A stretch of DNA of 5,499 nt from assembly GCA_028822125.1 (NCBI GenBank), contig JAPKEK010000211.1, positions 1 to 5,499 on the forward strand, read 5' to 3'. Position 1 is the first letter of the stretch; each line of letters starts with the position of its first letter. This document shows, in pieces, positions 1 to 5,100 of this stretch. The position numbers and the translations under genes are program-made. The notes beneath the pieces were generated by a model. It was not told the DNA's origin, did not search any database, and saw only the letters and a list, made by a program, of their open reading frames with translations. This DNA is from Pseudomonadales bacterium (GTDB lineage Bacteria; Pseudomonadota; Gammaproteobacteria; Pseudomonadales; Azotimanducaceae).

Positions 1-1
1 C

Positions 2-427
2 GCGTTTCTACCCAGTTATCAAGCCATTTACGCCAATGAACCGCCGGTACTGATCCATGTCGATTACCGGCTCGATAATATGATGTTTGGTGGTCCTTAT
101 CCTCTTACCGTGATTGACTGGCAGTCGCTCAGGACGGGTTGCCCTGTTGCAGATGTGAGTTACTTCCTGGGAACCTCTCTTTTGCCCGAAGTTCGAGCCA
201 AGGAAGAACGTGCACTGCTGGAGTTTTATCTGGATGTATTAAGGAGTTACCGTGTTGAATTGGGACTGGATGATTGTTTTCGCTATTACCGCAACTACGC
301 ACCTGCGGGGATGATAATGGCTGTTATTGCTTCGATGATCGTCGGTGAAACCCCGCGTGGTAATGATATGTTCATGGCAATGGCGACCCGCAGCGCGACC
401 ATGTGCCGCGACCTGGAAACCTTCTGA
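2..427 (+). CDS. Phosphotransferase family protein (APH/ecdysteroid-kinase-like fold), C-terminal part, 5' truncated by window edge
   Basis: The frame is open from base 2, so the gene starts upstream; 141 codons are visible before the TGA at 425-427. The segment ILIHVDYRLDN-like at visible residues 17-26 is the kinase catalytic loop (HxDxxxxN: His19, Asp21, Asn26). The IDWQ at residues 38-41 supplies the metal-binding Asp39, equivalent to the DFG aspartate. The helical C-terminal half (GxPxxDVSYFLG, then FYLDVLRSYRVE and a GNDMFMAMATRSA tail) resembles the bacterial 'phosphotransferase family' proteins often found near acyl-CoA metabolism genes, not true aminoglycoside-resistance kinases. Such enzymes transfer ATP phosphate to a hydroxyl on a small molecule; the substrate here is unknown. 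All catalytic residues of the visible part are intact. An ATG at 80 is internal to the kinase core and should not be taken as the start. The gene converges on the oxidoreductase at 442-1536. Confidence 0.88.
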   Translation, partial: AFLPSYQAIYANEPPVLIHVDYRLDNMMFGGPYPLTVIDWQSLRTGCPVADVSYFLGTSLLPEVRAKEERALLEFYLDVLRSYRVELGLDDCFRYYRNYAPAGMIMAVIASMIVGETPRGNDMFMAMATRSATMCRDLETF

Positions 428-441
428 CGAGTAGTGCCGGT

Positions 442-1536
442 TTAAGTTGGAAAGGGTGGCAGGGCCGGGTTTGCTGGCAGGTGATCAAAATCCCTGGGGC
501 TTCTTTGGCGGCGATATTCTTCGATAACAGGGGCCAGTTCATCAGGGGATGCGCCGTGTAGTATGACCCCATCCACACCGAGTTCAAATTGGTGTTGTAT
601 TGCTGCGACGCAATTTCCCGGGGTTCCGGTAGCCGCATTTGCCAGCCAGGTCTGTGGAATCAGTTCAGCGACTTGCTCTAATTCAGAGACAGTGGCTTTT
701 TGATCCAGCGAACCGTTAAATTCCTTGATCAATTTATGACGCCTGAAATTTTCCAGGACTTTCGGGTCCCACTGATTGGTATTGACCATCAGGTCGCCAT
801 AGGCTTGCAGGTAAGTTCCCATCCTGCCAACTGTTTTCTTTAATCGGACAGGATAGTCGAGATGATCACCAACGGTTGCCAGACAGGACCAGACACGTAC
901 GTTCTGGGGGTTTCTACCTGCCTTTGCTGCTGCCTGCTTTACAGTTTTGACCGCTCTGCTGGTGGTTTCATCGGTAAAGAAGGTATGCAGCACTACCGCA
1001 TCGTAGCAGCGTCCGGCTAGTGCTAAAGAATTGGGACCGAATGCCATCAGAGTCAATGGAATGGTTTCATTGAAATCGGGGTCCAGGCGTAGCACGGGCC
1101 AGCTTCCGGCTGGGCCATTATGATTGATGATAGTTTTACCCTGATGAAGCCGTCGCATCAGCCCGGCAAAATCTTCCATCATGGCTGTGGTCAGGTTTGA
1201 TAATCCAAGCGCCTTGAATAGAGGATCAATGCCTCTGCCTAATCCGAGACTGAATCGACCTTGAGTCAGGAAATGCATCGTCGACGCAAATGCGGCGGTG
1301 ACAATGGGATGGCGGGTGTTTTGATTGGTGGCTGCGGTAACAATGCCGATGTTTTTTGAACTAGCACCTGCTATTCCAGACAGGGTGGCGATTTCTTTTA
1401 TGTTAAAACGCTCCGACAGAAAACAACTGCCAATGCCCATGCTTTCTGCGCTAACGATTTCTTCAATGAGGTCTCGAGGGCTTTTAGGTGCACCTGCCAG
1501 ACCGTAGAAGCCAATTTCATTCATCGATGGGTTCAT
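442..1536 (-). CDS. LLM-class flavin/F420-type oxidoreductase (resembles the MSMEG_2249 / TIGR03857 family)
   Basis: This 364-residue protein is a complete luciferase-like monooxygenase-fold (TIM barrel) oxidoreductase. Diagnostic stretches are GFYGLAGAPKSPRDL (residues 9-23), SERFNIKEIATLSG (41-54), NTRHPIVTAAFAS (73-85) and FSLGLGRGIDPLFKALG (95-111). Further ones are MEDFAGLMRRL (120-130), AFGPNSLALAGRCYDAVVLHT (165-185) and the C-terminal FELGVDGVILHGASPDEL. From memory these match closely the family annotated as probable F420-dependent oxidoreductase, MSMEG_2249 type. Members transfer hydride between F420H2 or reduced flavin and an organic substrate in the cytosol; neither cofactor nor substrate is proven here. 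The ATG at 1536 is preferred because AGGA lies 8 nt upstream (complement of 1545-1548), whereas the in-frame ATG four codons later has no such site. It is transcribed divergently from the dioxygenase operon. A single-gene unit is likely, since the downstream gene converges on it. Confidence 0.9.
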   Translation of the reverse strand: MNPSMNEIGFYGLAGAPKSPRDLIEEIVSAESMGIGSCFLSERFNIKEIATLSGIAGASSKNIGIVTAATNQNTRHPIVTAAFASTMHFLTQGRFSLGLGRGIDPLFKALGLSNLTTAMMEDFAGLMRRLHQGKTIINHNGPAGSWPVLRLDPDFNETIPLTLMAFGPNSLALAGRCYDAVVLHTFFTDETTSRAVKTVKQAAAKAGRNPQNVRVWSCLATVGDHLDYPVRLKKTVGRMGTYLQAYGDLMVNTNQWDPKVLENFRRHKLIKEFNGSLDQKATVSELEQVAELIPQTWLANAATGTPGNCVAAIQHQFELGVDGVILHGASPDELAPVIEEYRRQRSPRDFDHLPANPALPPFPT

Positions 1537-1544
1537 GGTGTCAG

Positions 1545-1548
1545 TCCT
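1545..1548 (-). promoter_or_regulatory. Ribosome binding site deciding the oxidoreductase start
   Basis: On the minus strand the sequence reads AACAGGACTGACACC and then ATG. The AGGA core sits 8 nt before the ATG at 1536, a normal spacing. The alternative ATG at 1524 lacks any purine-rich stretch at that distance, which fixes the longer N-terminus. Confidence 0.65.
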
Positions 1549-1629
1549 GTTGTTTAAGGCATAAACATATCTGCTGCTCGCAGGGAAAGGAAGCGCTGAT
1601 TTGCTTTGCGATGATAGTCTTGCTTGACA

Positions 1630-1659
1630 TGTATACTGCTGATCAGCCAGCGCTGTCTA
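1630..1659 (-). promoter_or_regulatory. Candidate sigma70-type promoter for the leftward oxidoreductase gene
   Basis: Read leftward, TAGACA (complement of 1654-1659, 5 of 6 matches to TTGACA) is followed after 18 bases by TATACA (complement of 1630-1635, 4 of 6 matches to TATAAT). The predicted transcript start near 1623 would give a leader of roughly 85-90 nt before the ATG at 1536. The spacer contains the palindrome pair at 1638-1655, as expected if a regulator controls it. The match is moderate and could be chance. Confidence 0.25.
1638..1655. repeat. Two abutting perfect palindromes (10 bp and 8 bp), possible operator
   Basis: GCTGATCAGC (1638-1647) is its own reverse complement, and the very next base begins CAGCGCTG (1648-1655), also its own reverse complement. 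A further short palindrome GTATAC lies at 1631-1636, and the AGCGCTGAT-like word recurs at 1592-1600. Clustering of dyads in a divergent promoter region is typical of repressor or activator sites, but no regulator gene lies in the window and no named motif was recognised. Confidence 0.35.
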
Positions 1660-1778
1660 ATCTATCCATAAATGGTGCAGCCGGGATAGACTGGTTATGC
1701 ATGATCCGCGTGTCTTGTTGGTCGGTGCGTGGGCCTGGGTCTCTGGTTTTCCAGTTGAATTAGTTGTAAAAATGTTTG

Positions 1779-1826
1779 TTGTGCCATTTGGTTGTGCCAT
1801 TTGGTTGTGCCATTTGGTTGTGCCAT
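1779..1826 (+). repeat. 13-bp tandem direct repeat in the leader of the dioxygenase operon
   Basis: The unit TTGTGCCATTTGG occurs three times without a mismatch (1779-1791, 1792-1804, 1805-1817), followed by the first nine bases of a fourth copy (1818-1826). The array ends exactly where the AAGGAG ribosome binding site begins. The unit length is not a multiple of three and the array is non-coding: the dioxygenase frame meets a TAA at 1826-1828. Each unit contains the short dyad CCATTTGG, so the array could be iterated protein-binding sites, an RNA structure near the ribosome site, or a replication-slippage product that varies in copy number. Confidence 0.95.
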
Positions 1827-1832
1827 AAGGAG
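1827..1832 (+). promoter_or_regulatory. Strong ribosome binding site of the dioxygenase gene
   Basis: AAGGAG matches the anti-Shine-Dalgarno consensus and lies 5 nt before the ATG at 1838. It abuts the last partial copy of the 13-bp repeat, so translation starts at the edge of the repeat array. Confidence 0.9.
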
Positions 1833-1837
1833 ATACT

Positions 1838-2650
1838 ATGCAATATCAGCTAATCAGTGTTGAGCCGTTGACTGCGTCCATTGGTGCAGTGATCGGTGGG
1901 ATTAATCTGGCGGACAAACTGTCTGACCAGGCAAAGGCCGAGATACAGCATGCCTGGCTTAAGCATCTTGTTGTTTTTTTCAGAGATCAAGAATTGACAG
2001 CAGAGCAGCATTTGGCCCTGGGCAGGGACTTTGGTGAATTGCATATACACCCCGCAGCGCCTTATCGACATGATAATCCGGCGCTGATGGCCGTCCATAC
2101 GGACGCTGATTCACATCGTAATAATGGTGAGGTCTGGCATTCTGATGTATCTGCAGATGAACAACCGCCTAAAGCCAGCATCCTGTATTTGCAGACCGTG
2201 CCGGCCACTGGAGGGGATACCCTATGGGCGAACATGTATGCTGCTTATGAGGCGCTGTCAAGCCCGATACAGGAAATGCTGGAACTCTTATCAGCTCGAC
2301 ATGAAGCGGATTATTCTGGATTCTATGGTGATCACAAGCCGCAACGCGCTAACCCTCATGCCAATCATCCGGTCATTCGTACGCATCCGGAAACTGGTAG
2401 AAAGGCGCTTTTCGTCAATCAGGGATTTACTAAGGCAATACTGGGATTGTCCCGTGAAGAGAGTAGTGCGCTGCTTCAATTCTTGTTTCAACACGTAAAG
2501 CATCCGGCATTTCATTGCCGTTTTCGCTGGAGCGAAAACTCTGTGGCGATCTGGGATAATCGGTGTACTCAGCATCTTGCAGTGTGGGATTATTATCCGA
2601 ATACGCGAAGTGGTACGCGGGTTACCGTGCAGGGCGACAGGCCATTTTAA
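1838..2650 (+). CDS. TauD/TfdA-family Fe(II)/2-oxoglutarate-dependent dioxygenase
   Basis: The 270-residue product is full length for the family (E. coli TauD is about 283). The iron ligands are His101 and Asp103 in EVWHSDVS and His246 in IWDNRCTQHLAVWDY. Arg257 and Arg261 sit 11 and 15 residues after the distal His, as TauD Arg266 and Arg270 do; the first would bind 2-oxoglutarate. Family signatures VVFFRDQELT (45-54), FGELHIHP (65-72), TGGDTLWANMYAAYEAL (124-140) and HPVIRTHPETGRKALFVNQGF (177-197) are all present. Such cytosolic enzymes couple 2-oxoglutarate decarboxylation to substrate hydroxylation, often cleaving C-S or C-O bonds. The substrate is unknown: of the taurine-contacting residues in TauD, His70 is kept (His71), but Tyr73 and Asn95 align with Ala and Gly, so taurine is doubtful and no gene symbol is given. 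The start is fixed by AAGGAG 5 nt upstream. The next gene follows after 2 bases. Confidence 0.93.
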   Translation: MQYQLISVEPLTASIGAVIGGINLADKLSDQAKAEIQHAWLKHLVVFFRDQELTAEQHLALGRDFGELHIHPAAPYRHDNPALMAVHTDADSHRNNGEVWHSDVSADEQPPKASILYLQTVPATGGDTLWANMYAAYEALSSPIQEMLELLSARHEADYSGFYGDHKPQRANPHANHPVIRTHPETGRKALFVNQGFTKAILGLSREESSALLQFLFQHVKHPAFHCRFRWSENSVAIWDNRCTQHLAVWDYYPNTRSGTRVTVQGDRPF

Positions 2651-2652
2651 GC

Positions 2653-3507
2653 ATGGCTGGCTGTCCTTTTTATTTTACCGATGTTTTTACCCAGGGGCCT
2701 TACAGTGGTAATCAACTGGCCACTTTAATCCCGGCTAAGCCATTGGCTGACAGCATTATGCAGTCTATAGCCAGAGAAATTAATTTTTCTGAGACCAGTT
2801 TTGTAACGGGTGGCAGTATGAGTGCCGGATTTGATATACGAATTTTTACGCCTACCGAAGAAATCCCCTTTGCAGGTCATCCGGTACTGGGCTCGGCTTT
2901 TGTGGTTAGAAAGGCCTTTGGCCTGGAATCAAGTTCTGAGGTGGGACTCAATCTGGCAGGGGGTAAGGTGCCCGTTAGTTTTAAGGATCCGGGGTTTCAG
3001 TTCTTTACCAGAGATCAGGTCCAAATATCCGAGGCGCAGGATTTAGGTGGCTTAATCCAGGATTTAGGATTGAAGCCGGAAGATATTGATAGCCGCTATC
3101 CCTGCTGTCGAGCCTCAGCAGGATTAAGGTTTCTGATCATTCCGTTGGTAAGTGTAGCCGCTTTACGAAGCATCGACAGCAGTCAGGTGAATTGTCAGGA
3201 ACCCGTATTCTTGTTTGCTCCGGCAGATGCAGGCATGGCAGAGCATATTCGTGCTCGGATGTTTGCCCCTGGTCTGGGAGTCGTGGAGGATGCCGCAACA
3301 GGAAGTGCCAGCTGTGCGCTTGGCGGGTATCTTGTGGAGTATGAATATTTTGGCTCAACGCAGGTGACTATATTGATCGGGCAGGGTTTTGAGATGGGTC
3401 GACCTTCACATATCCATGTAACTGCGGTTAAGAATAGGAAGCATTTTAACATTGAGGTGGGCGGGCAGATACGACTCGTTGGCCAAGGTCACTGGGTTAC
3501 CGGTTGA
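2653..3507 (+). CDS. PhzF-family isomerase/epimerase-like protein
   Basis: The 284-residue product has the PhzF/YddE double hotdog-like (diaminopimelate-epimerase-type) fold. Family signatures are FYFTDVFTQGPYSGNQLA (6-23), EINFSETSFV (42-51), IRIFTPTEEIPFAGHPVLGSAF (62-83) and VVEDAATGSASCALGGYL (210-227). By comparison with Pseudomonas PhzF (Glu45, His74, Asp208, Ser213), Glu47, His76, Asp213 and Ser218 are all kept, so it should be active. PhzF isomerises dihydro-hydroxyanthranilate in phenazine synthesis, but most family members have no known substrate, and no other phenazine genes are visible. The frame is open further upstream to 2563, but the ATG at 2653 is chosen: the protein family begins there, and it starts 2 bases after the dioxygenase TAA. 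The upstream purine stretch (GACAGG, 2635-2640) is weak, so translational coupling is likely. It is expected to be co-transcribed with the dioxygenase. Confidence 0.93.
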   Translation: MAGCPFYFTDVFTQGPYSGNQLATLIPAKPLADSIMQSIAREINFSETSFVTGGSMSAGFDIRIFTPTEEIPFAGHPVLGSAFVVRKAFGLESSSEVGLNLAGGKVPVSFKDPGFQFFTRDQVQISEAQDLGGLIQDLGLKPEDIDSRYPCCRASAGLRFLIIPLVSVAALRSIDSSQVNCQEPVFLFAPADAGMAEHIRARMFAPGLGVVEDAATGSASCALGGYLVEYEYFGSTQVTILIGQGFEMGRPSHIHVTAVKNRKHFNIEVGGQIRLVGQGHWVTG

Positions 3508-3653
3508 TAGATTATTCGTTTTCTCATGCCTCTGCGTTTTCGTTTGAGATAGGTTGAGTCGCCTCGTGCCAAGTTCAAGGGTAGTCCGATAGGGTGTCTT
3601 CGATACCTATTTGTGCTATATAAGCATTCATATTTGAACGTGTCCTTTTATCT

Positions 3654-4955
3654 ATGAGTGAGCAAACTTCTGCTTCATCTGAACAGTTGCCGTCGATATT
3701 TACGACTGAACCCCCACCCGTCATTAAAGACCCCTATGCGGTGCCTTTAGCTGATATCAATATGGTAGATGGTCGTATTTTTGAGGAAGATCGGCAGTTC
3801 GAGTTTTTCGAAAGGCTTCGAAAGGAGGACCCGGTACATCTGAATGAATATCCTGAAACGGGTCGTTACTGGTCGGTTACCAAGTTCGAGGATATTCTAT
3901 TCATTGATAAGCACCATGAGCTGTTTTCTTCTGCGCATGGCATCGCCCTGGGCCCTCCGGTGAATAGTGAGCCGAATCCGGAAGATATGAATTTATCCAT
4001 GTTTATTGCCATGGACCCGCCTAAGCATGACCTGCAGCGGGCAACGGTTAGTGGTGTAGTTGCTCCACGAAACCTGGCAGAACTAGAGCCCTTAATCAGG
4101 CAACGCGCTGGAAGTATTCTAGATGGATTACCGGTTGGCCAGACCTTCAATTGGGTAGATCTGGTATCGATTGAGTTGACCACTCAGATGCTGGCCACAC
4201 TGTTTGATTTTCCGTTCGAGGATAGGCGGAAACTGACTCGCTGGTCTGATATTGCAACGGCCAATCCAGGCGGCGGCGTCATTGAATCTGAGCAGCAGCG
4301 AAGAACTGAAATGCTGGAGTGCTTAGAGTATTTTACCAGACTGTGGAATGAAAGGGCGGCAAAAGAGCCTGGCAATGATTTAATATCCATGCTCGCTCAT
4401 GGTAAGGATACTCGAGATATGGCCCCGTTCGAGTTTCTGGGGAACCTGATTTTATTGATCGTCGGTGGAAATGACACGACTCGAAATTCTATCAGTGGTG
4501 GCGTTTTGGCACTCAATCAAAATCCCCTTGAGTACGAAAAACTAAGATTAAAGCCTTCTTTGATTCCAAATATGGTCTCGGAAATGATCCGATGGCAGAC
4601 GCCCCTTCCCTATATGCGTCGGACCGCTAATGTTGATTTTGAATTGCGCGGCAAGCAGATCAGGGCCGGTGACCAGGTCATTATGTGGTATATCTCCGGC
4701 AATCGAGACGAAGAGGTCATAACCAATGCAGACCAATTCCTGATAGACAGGCCATTGGCAAGGCACCATTTGGCTTTTGGTTTTGGTATTCATCGATGTA
4801 TGGGTAACCGGCTGGCTGAAATGCAGTTGAGAATTGTCTGGCAGGAAATTATGAAAAGATTTAGTTTCGTCGAAGTGTGTGCACCGCCGACACGGTTGCG
4901 TTCAAGTTTCGTCAGGGGGATTACCGAATTACCAGTAAGAGTGCACTGCCATTAA
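3654..4955 (+). CDS. Cytochrome P450, CYP153-type (alkane / fatty-acid omega-hydroxylase-like)
   Basis: This 433-residue soluble bacterial P450 is complete. Landmarks are YWSVTKFEDILFIDK (72-86), FIAMDPPKHDLQR (117-129), the I-helix IVGGNDTTRNS (269-279) with Asp274/Thr275, and ExxR at Glu310-Arg313 (EMIRWQTP). The haem loop FGFGIHRCMG (375-384) carries the thiolate ligand Cys382. From memory, whole blocks agree with CYP153 enzymes of Marinobacter and other hydrocarbon degraders, especially the IAMDPPKH, LLIVGGNDTTRNS and HRCMGNRLAE regions. CYP153 enzymes hydroxylate the terminal carbon of n-alkanes, fatty acids or related chains, using ferredoxin and ferredoxin reductase. Neither partner is in the window. 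It lacks the roughly 40-residue N-terminal extension of the Marinobacter form but is otherwise of normal length. The ATG at 3654 has no visible Shine-Dalgarno (CCTTTTATCT precedes it) and no in-frame alternative start lies nearby upstream. A TATAAG at 3619-3624 could be a -10 box, without a convincing -35. Confidence 0.95.
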   Translation: MSEQTSASSEQLPSIFTTEPPPVIKDPYAVPLADINMVDGRIFEEDRQFEFFERLRKEDPVHLNEYPETGRYWSVTKFEDILFIDKHHELFSSAHGIALGPPVNSEPNPEDMNLSMFIAMDPPKHDLQRATVSGVVAPRNLAELEPLIRQRAGSILDGLPVGQTFNWVDLVSIELTTQMLATLFDFPFEDRRKLTRWSDIATANPGGGVIESEQQRRTEMLECLEYFTRLWNERAAKEPGNDLISMLAHGKDTRDMAPFEFLGNLILLIVGGNDTTRNSISGGVLALNQNPLEYEKLRLKPSLIPNMVSEMIRWQTPLPYMRRTANVDFELRGKQIRAGDQVIMWYISGNRDEEVITNADQFLIDRPLARHHLAFGFGIHRCMGNRLAEMQLRIVWQEIMKRFSFVEVCAPPTRLRSSFVRGITELPVRVHCH

Positions 4956-5100
4956 AATCTCTGGAGAGTCTAAACCGGTTGTACATATGCAAATGCACGC
5001 AGATATACGCATACCATTCTTACCGCGCGCTTTCATTCTGGTGGCAGCGTTCGTTTTCTAGGGTCTGTTAAATATAAGCTAAACGGGATAGGTATAGAGC

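Larger units (their letters stand above)
1537..1837. other. Divergent intergenic region with candidate control elements
   Basis: This 301-base gap separates the leftward oxidoreductase from the rightward dioxygenase operon. It contains the oxidoreductase's AGGA site at 1545-1548 (complement), a possible leftward promoter with embedded palindromes at 1630-1659, a 13-bp tandem repeat at 1779-1826 and the dioxygenase ribosome binding site. One open frame crosses it on the plus strand, but its composition is cysteine-rich and shows no protein-like motif, so I do not call a gene. No clear rightward promoter with both boxes at good spacing is visible. I see no tRNA-like or riboswitch-like structure by eye. 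Confidence 0.7.

Noticed and set aside
417..443. AAACC...GGTTT pairing between the convergent genes as a bidirectional terminator
   Set aside because: Only five base pairs with a 17-base loop and no flanking U-tract; not convincing.
1624..1661. TTGACA at 1624-1629 as a rightward -35 box
   Set aside because: No -10-like hexamer occurs 16-18 bases downstream; the nearest (TCTAAT, 1656-1661) is 26 bases away and TATACT at 1632 is far too close.
1488..1763. Plus-strand open frame of 91 codons crossing the divergent intergenic region
   Set aside because: It overlaps the oxidoreductase start, has no ribosome site, is rich in Cys and Trp and shows no recognisable motif.
2563..2652. 30-codon N-terminal extension of the PhzF protein starting at ATG 2563
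   Set aside because: It lies entirely inside the dioxygenase gene in another frame, and PhzF homologues begin at the residues encoded from 2653.
2653..3507. PhzF gene as evidence for a phenazine biosynthesis cluster
   Set aside because: No phzA/B, D, E or G homologue is present, and the family is broad with mostly unknown substrates.
3591..3611. ATAGG...CCTAT hairpin after the PhzF gene as a terminator
   Set aside because: Weak five-pair stem, 12-base loop and no run of T after it.
4987..5061. 24-codon open frame with a hydrophobic tail (ends in FILVAAFVF) between the P450 and the thioesterase remnant
   Set aside because: Very short, no clear ribosome site and no family match; chance is the simplest explanation. 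The rest of 4956-5100 shows nothing identifiable.
5061..5080. GGGTCTGTTAAATATAAGCT as a possible insertion-sequence end
   Set aside because: No matching inverted repeat, target duplication or transposase fragment is visible in the window.
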